Notes: generated from the sequence alone by a model not told the origin. Shown: positions 1 to 9,056, counted from the stretch's first letter. The stretch: 64,000 nt of DNA from Aeromicrobium choanae (GCF_900167475.1 NZ_LT796768.1:62001-126000); one strand, 5' to 3'. A program made the numbers and translations.

Positions 1-95
1 CCCGTGAACACGATGAGCGAGTCACGGGGCAGATCGACGGAGACATCCTTGAGGTTGTGCTCGCGCGCACCCCTCACCACGAGACGATCGTTCAC
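1..95 (-). CDS. uvrA: Excinuclease ABC subunit A, N-terminal fragment
   Basis: UvrA is the damage-recognition ATPase of nucleotide excision repair. Only the first 31 codons are in the window; the rest lies off the left edge. Reading leftward from a GTG at 95 the frame gives VNDRLVVRGAREHNLKDVSV and continues to a phenylalanine-threonine-glycine at the edge, the highly conserved UvrA start leading into the first Walker A loop. It is divergent from the MBL hydrolase, and its partner uvrB is 4.7 kb away. A TACGCT hexamer 6 nt upstream suggests a leaderless mRNA. No LexA-type palindrome was seen in the 57 bp gap. Confidence 0.9.
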   Translation of the reverse strand, partial: MNDRLVVRGAREHNLKDVSVDLPRDSLIVFT

Positions 96-101
96 CTGTC
101 C

Positions 102-107
102 AGCGTA
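102..107 (-). promoter_or_regulatory. Putative -10 element of uvrA
   Basis: TACGCT on the minus strand ends 6 nt before the GTG start of uvrA, so transcription would begin at or next to the start codon. No convincing -35 was seen. Confidence 0.45.
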
Positions 108-139
108 CTGAGGTGTCCTGACAGAAACCTCCTGACGAG

Positions 140-145
140 TAGGGT
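140..145 (+). promoter_or_regulatory. Putative -10 element of the MBL hydrolase gene
   Basis: TAGGGT is followed by exactly 7 nt and then the ATG at 153, which is the leaderless arrangement seen repeatedly in this window. Confidence 0.45.
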
Positions 146-152
146 CGACGCC

Positions 153-806
153 ATGACGTACACGGGAGAGGTCACGGTGGGCGGCGCCCCCGACACCCGC
201 GAGGCCGGCGACCTGGTGATCACGAAGATCGCCGTGGGACCCATGGCCAACAACGCCTACCTGCTGCGGTGCGCGCTCACCGGCGAGCAGGTGATGATCG
301 ATGCCGCCGACGAGGCCGGACGACTCCTCGAGCTGGTCGGCGATCGCGGCCTCGCGCGCGTGATCACCACACACCGGCACGCCGACCACTGGCAGGCGCT
401 CGCGGAGGTCGTGGCCGCGACCGGCGCCGAGACCGTGGCGGGCGAGGACGACGCGGACGAGCTGCCCGTCGAGGTCGACGTCCGGGTCCGCACGGGCGCG
501 AGGGTGCGGGTCGGTTCGTGCGAGCTCGAGGTGATCGAGGTCGTCGGCCACACGCCCGGCTCGATCGTGCTGGTGTACGACGACCCCGACGGCGTCACCC
601 ACCTCTTCACGGGCGACTCCCTGTTCCCGGGCGGGGTGGGCCGCACGTGGTCGCCCGACGACTTCATGCGGCTGTGCGGCGAGGTGGAGACCAAGCTGTT
701 CGCGCGGTACGACGACGACACGTGGTTCTACCCGGGCCACGGCGACGACTCCACGCTGGGCGCGGAGCGACCGAGCGTGCCGGACTGGCGCGCTCGGGGT
801 TGGTAG
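153..806 (+). CDS. MBL-fold metallo-hydrolase (glyoxalase II-like)
   Basis: This is a 217-residue cytoplasmic metallo-beta-lactamase-fold hydrolase. The zinc-binding signature is clear: THRHADHW (HxHxDH), a second histidine in GHTPGS, the aspartate in FTGDSLFPGG, and the last histidine in YPGHGDD. This layout is typical of glyoxalase II-like hydrolases, but the substrate cannot be named from sequence. An upstream in-frame extension to 57 exists but overlaps uvrA; the ATG at 153 is preferred because a TAGGGT -10-like hexamer lies 7 nt before it. An MBL hydrolase beside uvrA is a common actinobacterial arrangement. It is convergent with the P450 gene, with only 10 bp between stops. Confidence 0.9.
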   Translation: MTYTGEVTVGGAPDTREAGDLVITKIAVGPMANNAYLLRCALTGEQVMIDAADEAGRLLELVGDRGLARVITTHRHADHWQALAEVVAATGAETVAGEDDADELPVEVDVRVRTGARVRVGSCELEVIEVVGHTPGSIVLVYDDPDGVTHLFTGDSLFPGGVGRTWSPDDFMRLCGEVETKLFARYDDDTWFYPGHGDDSTLGAERPSVPDWRARGW

Positions 807-816
807 CCTGCGGCTG

Positions 817-2100
817 CTACGCCAGGGTGACGGGCAGGGACTCGATGCCGAAGACGAAGCTGAGCTGGCGGAACTCCAGCTCGGACTCGGGCACTGACAG
901 GTGCAGGTCCGGGAAGCGGCGCAGCAGCTTCGGCAGGGCGATCCGCAGCTCCATGCGAGCCAGTTCGGCGCCGATGCACCGGTGGATGCCGTGCCCGAAC
1001 GCCAGGTGGCCGCTCGTGGGGATCCGCAGCGGGTCGAAGGCGTCGGCGCCCGCGCCGGCGCTGGACTCGTCACGGTTGGAGGTGCTGAGGGACACCAGCA
1101 GGACGTCACCGGCCTTCACCTGGGTCCCGAACAGCTCCATGTCCTGCTTCGCGAATCGCGGGAACGCGACCTGCACGACGGAGAAGTAGCGCAGCAGCTC
1201 CTCGATGACCCGGTCGAGGGTCTCGCGGTTGCCCGAGCGCACGAGATCGGCGTAGGCCCGATCGCGCGACAGCATGATCGTGCTGAGCGCGATCATCCCG
1301 GCGGTGGTCTCGTAGCCGCCCGTGAACACGCCGTCGGCGAGTCCCGCGAGGTCGCGGTCGCTGATCAGGTCGCCCTCGTCGCGGATGATCTGGCCGATGA
1401 GCCCGGGCCCGGGCTCCTTGCGCTGGCGGGCGACCGCGTCGAAGAGGAACTCACGCTGCTCGGAGACCGCGCCGAAGGCCGCCGCTCCCCCGTTGGTCGC
1501 GTCGAAGCGGGCACTGCCCAGCTTGGAGAACGCCTGCGTGTCCTCGTAGTCCAGGCCCAGCAGCGCGCAGATCGTGTTGAACGGGATGGGAAACGCGAAG
1601 GTCTTCGCGAGGTCGGCGTGGGGGCCGGCCGCCTCGAGGTCGTCGAGCGAGCGGTCGACGATCTGCTCGATCATCGGCTCCAGGCGGGCGAGCCGGCGCA
1701 TCGTGAACTCCGGCGTGATGATCTTGCGCAGCCGGGTGTGCACGGGCGGGTCGGTGAAGCCCAGTCCCCCGATGTCGTCCGACGTCGCGGGCCCGTCCCC
1801 TGAGAACAGGTGGCGGATGTCGGTGGAGTACGTGTCGCGCGCGGTCAGCACCTGGCGCCCCTCCTCGTACCCCGTCACCAGGTAGGCGGTGAAGTCGAAC
1901 GGCAGGTCGAGCCGGTGCAGCGGCTCCTCGCTCCGGATGCGGGCCATCTCGGGGACCGGATCGAGCCCGACGCGCTGCAGCGGAGCCTTCGTGGGCTCGG
2001 GGATGAAGGAGAAGCTCGCGAGGTCGATGCCGCGCTTGGCGACGTGCCGGCGGGCCACCGACGACACGAGCTTCGAGCGGATTCCCCGCAGCAGTCTCAC
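817..2100 (-). CDS. Cytochrome P450
   Basis: This is a haem-thiolate monooxygenase of about 427 residues. The visible P450 landmarks are the I-helix GGYETT, the K-helix EELLR (ExxR) and the haem-binding loop FGHGIHRCIGAELAR containing the cysteine ligand. It is a soluble bacterial class I type enzyme and would need ferredoxin and reductase encoded elsewhere, since none is adjacent. The substrate is unknown. Two in-frame GTGs are possible (2106 and 2100). I prefer 2100 because TATCGT lies 6 nt upstream, matching the leaderless pattern of the window. It is divergent from the APC permease. Confidence 0.9.
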   Translation of the reverse strand: MRLLRGIRSKLVSSVARRHVAKRGIDLASFSFIPEPTKAPLQRVGLDPVPEMARIRSEEPLHRLDLPFDFTAYLVTGYEEGRQVLTARDTYSTDIRHLFSGDGPATSDDIGGLGFTDPPVHTRLRKIITPEFTMRRLARLEPMIEQIVDRSLDDLEAAGPHADLAKTFAFPIPFNTICALLGLDYEDTQAFSKLGSARFDATNGGAAAFGAVSEQREFLFDAVARQRKEPGPGLIGQIIRDEGDLISDRDLAGLADGVFTGGYETTAGMIALSTIMLSRDRAYADLVRSGNRETLDRVIEELLRYFSVVQVAFPRFAKQDMELFGTQVKAGDVLLVSLSTSNRDESSAGAGADAFDPLRIPTSGHLAFGHGIHRCIGAELARMELRIALPKLLRRFPDLHLSVPESELEFRQLSFVFGIESLPVTLA

Positions 2101-2106
2101 CCGCAC

Positions 2107-2112
2107 ACGATA
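2107..2112 (-). promoter_or_regulatory. Putative -10 element of the P450 gene
   Basis: TATCGT on the minus strand is followed by 6 nt and the GTG at 2100. The other candidate GTG (2106) would overlap the hexamer's downstream edge. Confidence 0.4.
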
Positions 2113-2193
2113 TCGGTCCGAAGTTCCGATCCGCGTCCGGTTGCCCTATCGGGCGTGTGGGACGACGCTGTAGGCAACCTACGAGGGGGAGCC

Positions 2194-3600
2194 ATGGCCA
2201 CCAACACCGACCAGCCCACCGAGCTCAGGCGGGTCCTCGGACCCAAGCTCCTGCTGTTGTTCATCATCGGCGACATCCTCGGCACGGGCGTCTACGCGCT
2301 CACCGGCCAGGTCGCGGCCGAGGTCGGCGGCGCCGCCTGGCTGCCGTTCCTCGTCGCCTTCGGCGTGGCGCTGCTGACGGCGCTCTCCTACCTCGAACTC
2401 GTGACGAAGTACCCGCAGGCCGCGGGCGCCGCGCTGTACGTGCACAAGGCCTTCGGCATCCACCTGTTCACGTTCATGGTCGCCTTCACCGTCATGTGCT
2501 CGGGCATCACGTCGGCCTCCACCGCGGCGCGCGCCTTCGCCGCGAACCTCGCCGTGGGCATCGACTGGGAGGCGTCGAACTTCCAGATCATGCTGATCGC
2601 GCTGGCCTTCATGCTCATGGTCGCCGCGATCAACCTGCGCGGCGTCAGCGAGGGCGTGAAGACCAACGTCGTCCTGACGCTCATCGAGGTCTCCGGCCTG
2701 ATGCTGGTGATCATGGTCGGACTGTGGGCCATCGCGGGCGGCAACGCCGACTGGGGCGCCGTGGTGGCTTTCGAGACACCCGACGACAAGAACGTCTTCC
2801 TGGCCGCGACCACCGCCACCTCACTGGCGTTCTTCGCGATGGTGGGCTTCGAGGACGCCGTGAACATGGCCGAGGAGTGCCACGAGCCCAACCGCATCTT
2901 CCCCAAGATCATGCTGACCGGCCTGGGCATCACCGGCGTGATCTACATCCTCGTCTCGATCTGCGCCGTGGCGATCGTGCCCGTCGGCGAGCTCGCCGGG
3001 AACGACACCCCGCTGGTGACCGTGGTCGAGCAGGGCGCGCCCGGCGTCCCGATCGACCAGATCCTGCCGTTCATCTCGATGTTCGCCGTGGCGAACTCGG
3101 CCCTGATCAACATGCTCATGGCCAGCCGGCTCCTCTACGGCATGGCGAAGCAGGGCATCATCCCGCGCGGGCTGTCGAAGATCAGCCGGCGCCAGACCCC
3201 GTGGGCGGCCATCGCGCTGACCACCGGCCTGGCGCTGGGGCTCATCGCCTACGTCTCGAACGCCAGCACCGAGGCGGTCGCCATCCTCGGCGGCACCACG
3301 AGTCTGTTGCTGCTGGCGGTCTTCGCCGTCGTGAACACCGCGGTGCTGGTGCTGCGCAAGGACACCGTGGAGCACTCCCACTTCTCGACCCGGGCGCCGA
3401 TCGCGGTGCTGGGCATCGTGACGTGCGTCTACCTGGTGACGCCGCTGTCGGGCCGGCCGGGCCAGCAGTACGAGATCGCGGGGATCCTGCTGGTGATCGG
3501 CCTCGCGCTGTCGGTGCCGATGTACTTCCTGAGCCGCCGCCGGGGCGAGCGGCTGGAGGTCGGGGCGCCGGACGACCTTCCGCCGCACGACATCCCCTGA
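2194..3600 (+). CDS. APC-superfamily amino acid/polyamine permease
   Basis: This 468-residue integral membrane transporter has about 12 hydrophobic segments. It begins with the APC-type first helix (IIGDILGTGVYALTG), carrying the unwound GxG substrate motif, and has an FEDAVNMAEE segment in helix 6, typical of amino acid permeases. The substrate is not predictable. The ATG at 2194 is chosen because GAGGGGGA sits 3 nt upstream; a longer open frame back to 1810 has no such signal and would overlap the divergent P450. It stands alone and ends in a hairpin shared with terC. Confidence 0.9.
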   Translation: MATNTDQPTELRRVLGPKLLLLFIIGDILGTGVYALTGQVAAEVGGAAWLPFLVAFGVALLTALSYLELVTKYPQAAGAALYVHKAFGIHLFTFMVAFTVMCSGITSASTAARAFAANLAVGIDWEASNFQIMLIALAFMLMVAAINLRGVSEGVKTNVVLTLIEVSGLMLVIMVGLWAIAGGNADWGAVVAFETPDDKNVFLAATTATSLAFFAMVGFEDAVNMAEECHEPNRIFPKIMLTGLGITGVIYILVSICAVAIVPVGELAGNDTPLVTVVEQGAPGVPIDQILPFISMFAVANSALINMLMASRLLYGMAKQGIIPRGLSKISRRQTPWAAIALTTGLALGLIAYVSNASTEAVAILGGTTSLLLLAVFAVVNTAVLVLRKDTVEHSHFSTRAPIAVLGIVTCVYLVTPLSGRPGQQYEIAGILLVIGLALSVPMYFLSRRRGERLEVGAPDDLPPHDIP

Positions 3601-3619
3601 CCCCAGCCGCTCGGGGTCA
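3598..3619. terminator. Shared hairpin containing both stop codons
   Basis: TGACCCC and GGGGTCA form a 7-bp stem around an 8-nt loop. The left arm carries the TGA of the permease and the right arm carries the TGA of terC on the other strand. It could act as a compact bidirectional terminator, although no T-tract follows. Confidence 0.5.
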
Positions 3620-4618
3620 GTGGCCGCCGCCCACCCGGTCGGGGTACTTGTTGGAGTACCAGAGGCTGGCCACGGCCGTGATCGTGAGCGTCGAGATGAT
3701 GACGCCCAGGCTCAGCAGCGTGGGCACCTCGGGGATCGGGATCGGGCCGATGTGGTGCACCGGCTCACCGCCGTTGATGAACGGCAGCTCGTTCTCGTGC
3801 AGCGCGTGGAGGACGAGCTTGATGCCGATGTAGAACAGCAGGAACGCCAGGCCGTAGGACAGGAACACCAGACGCTGCAGCAGGTCGCCGAGCAGGAAGT
3901 ACAGCTGGCGCAGGCCCATCAGCGCGAAGACGTTCGCGGTGAAGACGATGTACGGCTCCTGCGTGAGGCCGAAGATCGCCGGGATCGAGTCGAGCGCGAA
4001 CAGGATGTCGGTCGTGCCGAGCGCGATGATGACCAGGGCCATCGGCGTGATCGCGCGCTTGCCGTTCTCGCGGACGACCAGCTTCAGGCCGTCCCACTGG
4101 TCGCTCATGTTGAAGCGCTTGCGGGCGAACCGGACGACGGCGTTCTCGACGTCCTCGTCCTCGTCGTCGTTCTTCGCCAGCTTGACCGCCGTGTAGAGCA
4201 GGAAGGCGCCGAAGATGTAGAAGACCCAGGAGAACTCGTTGATGGCCACCGCGCCGAGCGCGATGAAGATGCCACGGAAGATCAGGGCCAGGATGATGCC
4301 GACGAGCAGCGCCTCCTGCTGGTACTTCCGCGGGACGGCGAAGCTGCTCATGATGATGATGAAGATGAACAGGTTGTCGATCGACAGGCTGTACTCAGTG
4401 AGCCAGCCCGCGTAGAACTCCACGCCGTACTGACTGCCGTGGAACCCCCAGACCCACGCACCGAACGCCACGGCCAGGCCGATGTAGAACGACAGGTAGA
4501 GCGCGCACTCCTTGGTGGTGGGCTCGTGCGGCTTGCGGGCGATCACGACGATGTCGAACAGCAGGATGGCGATCGTCACCCCGATGGTGACACCCCACTC
4601 GAGCGTGCTGACGTTCAC
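3617..4618 (-). CDS. terC: TerC/Alx-family integral membrane protein (probable Mn2+ transporter)
   Basis: This 333-residue polytopic protein has about nine hydrophobic segments and the two acidic TerC signatures: SLSIDNLFIF near residues 77-86, and ALDSIPAIFG in the second half. These aspartates are thought to line the metal path. TerC/Alx proteins export manganese or supply it to secreted enzymes in other bacteria. The GTG start is supported by AGAGGA 6 nt upstream. The leader carries a yybP-ykoY-like manganese riboswitch, which agrees with the family role and predicts induction by Mn2+. Confidence 0.9.
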   Translation of the reverse strand: MNVSTLEWGVTIGVTIAILLFDIVVIARKPHEPTTKECALYLSFYIGLAVAFGAWVWGFHGSQYGVEFYAGWLTEYSLSIDNLFIFIIIMSSFAVPRKYQQEALLVGIILALIFRGIFIALGAVAINEFSWVFYIFGAFLLYTAVKLAKNDDEDEDVENAVVRFARKRFNMSDQWDGLKLVVRENGKRAITPMALVIIALGTTDILFALDSIPAIFGLTQEPYIVFTANVFALMGLRQLYFLLGDLLQRLVFLSYGLAFLLFYIGIKLVLHALHENELPFINGGEPVHHIGPIPIPEVPTLLSLGVIISTLTITAVASLWYSNKYPDRVGGGH

Positions 4619-4649
4619 AGGCGTTCCTCTGCTTCTCTCTCCGGGTCAT

Positions 4650-4765
4650 CAAGGACTCGGAGGTCTCTTCCACCGGAATGCAGATGTGGCCGGTCCGGCG
4701 CCCCGGGGTGGTCGACGATGACCCCCGTGCTGACGACACGCCGGTGATGGGAATACTCCCCTCCG
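4650..4765 (-). promoter_or_regulatory. yybP-ykoY family manganese riboswitch
   Basis: Read on the minus strand, the terC leader begins with the family hallmark GGGGAGTATTCCC, continues with GTCGTCAGCACGG and a GC-rich paired middle, and ends with the typical GTGGAAGAGACCTC segment about 40 nt before the terC start. yybP-ykoY RNAs sense Mn2+ and commonly precede TerC-type genes in actinobacteria. The assignment rests on recognised primary motifs, because no covariance search could be run. Confidence 0.82.
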
Positions 4766-4802
4766 CGGAACAGTCTGACAGCGCTCCGAAGGCGGCGCCA
4801 AC

Positions 4803-6887
4803 TCAGGTGCCGGCGCTCATCATTCCGCGGAGCTCCCGCTTGAGCTCGCTGATCTCGTCGCGCAGGCGCGCGGCGACCTCGAACTGCAGGTCGGCCGCAG
4901 CCTGGTGCATCTGCTGGGAGAGCTGGTCGATGAGCGACGCCAGCTCGCCCGAGGGCAGGTCGGCGAGGTCCTTGGTGTGCTGGCCCAGCGGGACGGCCGC
5001 ACCCTTGCGCTTGTGGTCGCCCGTCGCGGCGAGCAGGGCGCGGGTGTCCTCGTCCTCGCGGGCGAGCATGTCGGTGATGTCACCGATCTTCTTGCGCAGC
5101 GGCTGCGGATCGATGCCTCGCTCGGTGTTGTAGGCGACCTGCTTGGCCCGGCGACGGTTCGTCTCGTCGATCGCCTTCTCCATCGAGTCGGTGATGCGGT
5201 CGGCGTACATGATCACCTGACCCGAGACGTTGCGCGCCGCGCGGCCGATCGTCTGGATCAGCGAGCGACCCGAGCGCAGGAAGCCCTCCTTGTCGGCGTC
5301 CAGGATCGCCACGAGGCTGACCTCGGGGAGATCGAGGCCCTCACGCAACAGGTTGATGCCGACGAGGACGTCGTACTCCCCCATCCGGAGCTCGCGCAGC
5401 AGCTCGATGCGGCGGAGGGTGTCGACCTCGCTGTGCAGGTAGCGGGTGCGGATGCCCGCCTCGAGCAGGTAGTCGGTGAGGTCCTCGGACATCTTCTTGG
5501 TCAGGGTGGTGACCAGGACGCGCTCGTTCTTGGCGACGCGGTCGTTGATCTCACCGATGAGGTCGTCGATCTGGCCCTTCGTCGGCTTGACGACGACCTC
5601 GGGGTCGATCAGGCCGGTGGGACGGATGACCTGCTCGACGACGTCGCCCTCGACCTTGTTCATCTCGTAGTCGCCGGGCGTGGCCGAGAGGTAGACGGTC
5701 TGGCCGATCCGCTGCAGGAACTCGGGCCACTTCAGCGGCCGGTTGTCCATCGCACTGGGCAGCCGGAAGCCGTGCTCGACGAGCGAGCGCTTGCGACTCA
5801 TGTCGCCCTCGTACATCGCGCCGATCTGCGGGATCGTGACGTGCGACTCGTCGACGACCAGGACGAAGTCCTGCGGGAAGTAGTCGAGCAGGCAGTTCGG
5901 CGCCGATCCCGGCGGCCGGCCGTCCATGTGCAGCGAGTAGTTCTCGATGCCCGAGCAGGTGCCGACCTGCTCCATCATCTCGAGGTCGTAGGTGGTGCGC
6001 ATGCGCAGGCGCTGGGCCTCGAGCAGCTTGTTCTCGCGCTCGAGCACCGCGAGTCGCTCCTCGAGCTCGAGCTTGATGCGCTCGATGGCGCGCACCATGA
6101 TCTCGGGGCCGGCCGCGTAGTGCGTCGCGGCGCCGACGAAGAGCTCCTGGTCGTCGCTGAGCACCTCGCCGGTGAGCGGGTGCAGGGTCATCAGGCGCTC
6201 GATCTCGTCGCCGAAGAACTCGACCCGCACCGCCATCTCCTGGTAGACGGGGAAGATCTCCACCGTGTCGCCCTTGACGCGGAAGGTGCCGCGCGTGGAG
6301 CTGACGTCGTTGCGGACGTACTGCGCCTGCACGAGCGTGCGCAGGAGGTGGTCGCGGCCCATCTCGTCACCGACCTTGAACCCGATCATGCGGTTCAGGT
6401 ACTCCTGCGCCGAGCCGAGGCCGTAGATGCACGAGACGGTGGCCACCACGATGACGTCGCGCCGCGTGAGCAGCGACCACGTGGCCGAGTGGCGCAGCCG
6501 CTCGACCTCCTCGTTGATCGAGGAGTCCTTCTCGATGTAGGTGTCGCTCTGCGCGATGTACGCCTCGGGCTGGTAGTAGTCGTAGTACGAGACGAAGTAC
6601 TCGACGGCGTTGTTCGGCAGCAGCTCGCGCAGCTCGTTGGCGAACTGGGCGGCGAGGGTCTTGTTCGGCAGCATCACGAGCATCGGGCGCTGCAGCTGCT
6701 CGGCGAGCCACGCGGTGGTGGCGGTCTTGCCGGTGCCCGTGGCACCCATCAGCACGACGTCGTCGGCGCCGCCCTGGATGCGCTGGGTGATCTCGGCGAT
6801 CGCGGCCGGCTGGTCGCCGGCGGGCCGGTAGTCGGAGACGACCTCGAACGGTGCGACCTGCCGCGTGAGTTCGGAGATGGCTCTCAT
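4803..6887 (-). CDS. uvrB: Excinuclease ABC subunit B
   Basis: UvrB is the DNA-loading helicase-like subunit of nucleotide excision repair. At 694 residues it is full length. Visible elements are Walker A GATGTGKT (about residues 49-56), the beta-hairpin region [11 protein letters not shown], Walker B DESH, the helicase motif IGRAARN, and a C-terminal UVR domain ([13 protein letters not shown]) that contacts UvrC. A TAGGCT hexamer lies 7 nt before the ATG, suggesting leaderless transcription; no Shine-Dalgarno is properly spaced. It is followed by terC on the same strand, but the terC riboswitch region separates them. Confidence 0.98.
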   Translation of the reverse strand: MRAISELTRQVAPFEVVSDYRPAGDQPAAIAEITQRIQGGADDVVLMGATGTGKTATTAWLAEQLQRPMLVMLPNKTLAAQFANELRELLPNNAVEYFVSYYDYYQPEAYIAQSDTYIEKDSSINEEVERLRHSATWSLLTRRDVIVVATVSCIYGLGSAQEYLNRMIGFKVGDEMGRDHLLRTLVQAQYVRNDVSSTRGTFRVKGDTVEIFPVYQEMAVRVEFFGDEIERLMTLHPLTGEVLSDDQELFVGAATHYAAGPEIMVRAIERIKLELEERLAVLERENKLLEAQRLRMRTTYDLEMMEQVGTCSGIENYSLHMDGRPPGSAPNCLLDYFPQDFVLVVDESHVTIPQIGAMYEGDMSRKRSLVEHGFRLPSAMDNRPLKWPEFLQRIGQTVYLSATPGDYEMNKVEGDVVEQVIRPTGLIDPEVVVKPTKGQIDDLIGEINDRVAKNERVLVTTLTKKMSEDLTDYLLEAGIRTRYLHSEVDTLRRIELLRELRMGEYDVLVGINLLREGLDLPEVSLVAILDADKEGFLRSGRSLIQTIGRAARNVSGQVIMYADRITDSMEKAIDETNRRRAKQVAYNTERGIDPQPLRKKIGDITDMLAREDEDTRALLAATGDHKRKGAAVPLGQHTKDLADLPSGELASLIDQLSQQMHQAAADLQFEVAARLRDEISELKRELRGMMSAGT

Positions 6888-6894
6888 GCCTTCG

Positions 6895-6900
6895 AGCCTA
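6895..6900 (-). promoter_or_regulatory. Putative -10 element of uvrB
   Basis: TAGGCT on the minus strand is 7 nt before the uvrB ATG. No LexA box was recognised nearby. Confidence 0.45.
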
Positions 6901-6944
6901 CGGGTGGACTCCGACAGAATCTCGCGGAAGGACCAGCGGAGGGA

Positions 6945-7517
6945 TCACCGCCGCACGCGGTATCGCAGGTACATCAGGCCGGCGGCGCACTCCCGGCTCT
7001 CGACGAGCTCGAGGTCGACGGGCCGGCGACCGTGCGAGAAGTACGGGATGCCACCGCCGACGAGCACCGGGCTGACCCGCAGGCGGTACTCGTCGATGAG
7101 GCCGAGGTCGGCGGCCTGCGCCGCCAGCGTGGCCCCCGCGATCGCGATGTCACCGTCGCCCGGCTCGGACTTGAGCCGCTCGATCTCCTCCCGGAGCGTG
7201 CCGGTGGCCAGTCGCGCAGCACCCTGCACCTCGGTGAGCGTGCGGGAGAGCACCACCTTGGGCAGCGGGTTCCACAGCTCGGTCCAACGGCGCTCCTGCT
7301 CCTCCAGGTCGGGGTCCTGGGCGGCGGTCTCCCAGTAGAGCATCGTCTCGTAGATCCGCCGGCCCATGAGGTGCGTGGAGACGCCCTGGATCTCGTCGAT
7401 CGAGATCTCCATGACGTCCCTGATCTGCTCCTCCGGCGCACCCCAGTCGAATCCCCCGTCCGGCCCGACGATGAAGCCGTCGAGCGACAGGCCCATCGAG
7501 TACGTCACGTCGTGCAT
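6945..7517 (-). CDS. Dihydrofolate reductase-family protein (RibD C-terminal-like)
   Basis: This 190-residue protein has the DHFR/RibD-C fold of the YyaP/YwjB type. It opens with VTYSMGLSLDGFIVGPDG, has the LMGRRIYETM segment, and a DIAIAGATL strand that corresponds to the NADPH-binding glycine region. Such proteins are putative NADPH-dependent reductases with unknown substrates, not true folate enzymes. The ATG at 7517 is chosen because GGGGAGG lies just upstream. A longer frame to 7706 runs into the next gene and is unsupported. Confidence 0.85.
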   Translation of the reverse strand: MHDVTYSMGLSLDGFIVGPDGGFDWGAPEEQIRDVMEISIDEIQGVSTHLMGRRIYETMLYWETAAQDPDLEEQERRWTELWNPLPKVVLSRTLTEVQGAARLATGTLREEIERLKSEPGDGDIAIAGATLAAQAADLGLIDEYRLRVSPVLVGGGIPYFSHGRRPVDLELVESRECAAGLMYLRYRVRR

Positions 7518-7560
7518 CGCGCCTCCCCGTCCCAGTGGTCCGACCGTACGACGACAGTCG

Positions 7561-8100
7561 TCAGTCCGTCGAGCGGTCTGGCGCGATGCCGAGCGTGCGG
7601 ATCGTGGTGGCCAGCCCGCGGTACTGACCCACGAGCAGGCACAGCTCGATCGCCTGGGGCTCGTCCCAGAAGGCCCGCAGCCGACGCCACGTCGCGTCGT
7701 CGACATCGTCCTCGTCGAGCAGCCGGTCGGTGGCCGCGAGCAGCACGGCGTCGGACGGCTTCCACCCCGCGAGATCGTCCGCGCGCACCCGCTCGATCTC
7801 CTCGCGGGCGAGGCCCGCCCTGGCGCCGAGGCGCACGTGGTGCTGCCGCTCGTACTCGCTGTCGCAACGGTGGGCGACCCGCAGGATCACCAGCTCGGTC
7901 TCCCGCCGCGGCAGCCGGCCGCGCAGCATCAGCGCACCGGAGTAGAGCAGCCACGCGCGGAACAGTCCGCGGTTGCGGCCGAGCGTGGTGAACAGGTGGG
8001 CGTCCCGCACGCCCGCCCCGCGCGACAGCAGGCGGCCGAGCAGGTGGTTCACCGGCCCGAGCTGCCGACGCCCGCCGGGCGTCACGCGCGGCGCCCTCAT
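7561..8100 (-). CDS. Carboxymuconolactone decarboxylase / AhpD-like protein
   Basis: This 179-residue protein is of the carboxymuconolactone-decarboxylase fold. The core helix RVAHRCDSEYERQHH resembles the AhpD motif but has only one of the two cysteines of the CxxC pair, as in many non-peroxidase members. Its function is unknown. The ATG overlaps the TGA of the upstream SDR gene in an ATGA arrangement, so the two are probably translated together and may act on a shared small-molecule substrate. Confidence 0.85.
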   Translation of the reverse strand: MRAPRVTPGGRRQLGPVNHLLGRLLSRGAGVRDAHLFTTLGRNRGLFRAWLLYSGALMLRGRLPRRETELVILRVAHRCDSEYERQHHVRLGARAGLAREEIERVRADDLAGWKPSDAVLLAATDRLLDEDDVDDATWRRLRAFWDEPQAIELCLLVGQYRGLATTIRTLGIAPDRSTD

Positions 8101-8963
8101 CGCTTCCCCCCGCTCATCGCCCGCGCCTCGGCTCGCGTCAGCACCCGGTTGAGGTACCGCATCGCCAGCCCGTAGCCCCAGGGGAACCAGCGCTGGGCGT
8201 AGTGGCCGAGCCGGATGTCGCGCGACGTGTAGACCCAGTAGCGCCGTCGCTCGAGTCCCTTGACGATGGCGTCCGCCGCGACCTCGGGGCTGATGGCGTG
8301 CTGGAGGAACCGGTCCTCGATCGCACGGAAGGACGGTACGGACCGGTCGACCCCCACGACCTCCAGGTCGCGCACGAGCGGCGTCGCCACCGCGCCGGGG
8401 CAGACCAGGCTCACGCCGATGCCGTGCCGCCGCAGGTCGAACCTCAGCACCTCGGAGACGCCGCGGAGCCCGAACTTGCTGGCGCTGTAGGCCGCGTGCC
8501 ACGGAAGTCCGAAGATCCCCGCGGCGCTGGAGACGTTGACCACGTGACCTCCGCGGCCCGCCTCGATCATGCCCGGGAGGAACGACGACATGACGTGGAC
8601 CGGCCCCATGAGGTTCACGTCGATGAGCCGGCGCCAGTGCTCCTCCTGAAGCCGGTCGATCGTGCCCCAGATCGAGATCCCGGCGATGTTCAGCAGCACG
8701 TCGGGCGACCCCACCTCCCGCTGCACGTCCACGGCGAAGCGACGGACCGCGTCGGCGTCGGTGAGGTCGACCGCACGGCTGAGCACGACTTGGCCCCGAG
8801 ATGCCCTGACCTGCTCCACCGTGCGCTCGAGTCCGACCGGGTCGAGGTCGGTGAGCACCAGACGCGCGCCGGCGCGAGCCAGCGCGAGCGCCGTGGCCGC
8901 TCCGATCCCACCGGCGGCACCCGTCACGAGGCACTGCTTGGTACGTATGTCCAACTTCGCCAT
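8097..8963 (-). CDS. SDR-family NAD(P)-dependent oxidoreductase
   Basis: This is a classical short-chain dehydrogenase/reductase of 288 residues. It has the nucleotide loop TGAAGGIGAAT near the N-terminus, NIAG in the middle, and the catalytic set with serine in NVSSAAG and YSASK. The extended C-terminus (about residues 210-288) is rich in aromatic and basic residues, as in SDRs acting on lipids or steroids; the substrate is unknown. The ATG at 8963 has AGGG 8 nt upstream, so it is preferred to the in-frame GTG at 8972. It is divergent from the TetR gene, which may control it, and coupled to the AhpD-like gene downstream. Confidence 0.9.
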   Translation of the reverse strand: MAKLDIRTKQCLVTGAAGGIGAATALALARAGARLVLTDLDPVGLERTVEQVRASRGQVVLSRAVDLTDADAVRRFAVDVQREVGSPDVLLNIAGISIWGTIDRLQEEHWRRLIDVNLMGPVHVMSSFLPGMIEAGRGGHVVNVSSAAGIFGLPWHAAYSASKFGLRGVSEVLRFDLRRHGIGVSLVCPGAVATPLVRDLEVVGVDRSVPSFRAIEDRFLQHAISPEVAADAIVKGLERRRYWVYTSRDIRLGHYAQRWFPWGYGLAMRYLNRVLTRAEARAMSGGKR

Positions 8964-9043
8964 GCAGGACACCCTACGTGCTGTGCCTCACATCCTCTTG
9001 ACGCGCGCGCGGTGCCGGGCGTCACTTTCGCCGACCGAGCCGA

Positions 9044-9049
9044 TAAGGT
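9044..9049 (+). promoter_or_regulatory. Putative -10 element of the TetR gene
   Basis: TAAGGT is followed by 7 nt and the ATG at 9057. The gene has no Shine-Dalgarno sequence, so a leaderless mRNA is likely. Confidence 0.45.
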
Positions 9050-9056
9050 CGTCGGT

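Noticed and set aside
95-153. SOS (LexA) box shared by uvrA and the neighbouring gene
   Set aside because: No GAAC-N4-GTTC type palindrome is present in the gap, nor before uvrB.
817-3600. P450 plus permease as part of a secondary-metabolite cluster
   Set aside because: Neighbours on both sides are DNA repair and ion transport genes, with no biosynthetic enzymes, ferredoxin or resistance genes nearby.
4905-7991. A 1028-codon open frame on the plus strand opposite uvrB
   Set aside because: It is the antisense shadow of uvrB and the DHFR-like gene in GC-rich DNA, rich in Arg/Asp/Val/His/Leu runs with no domain, start signal or family character.
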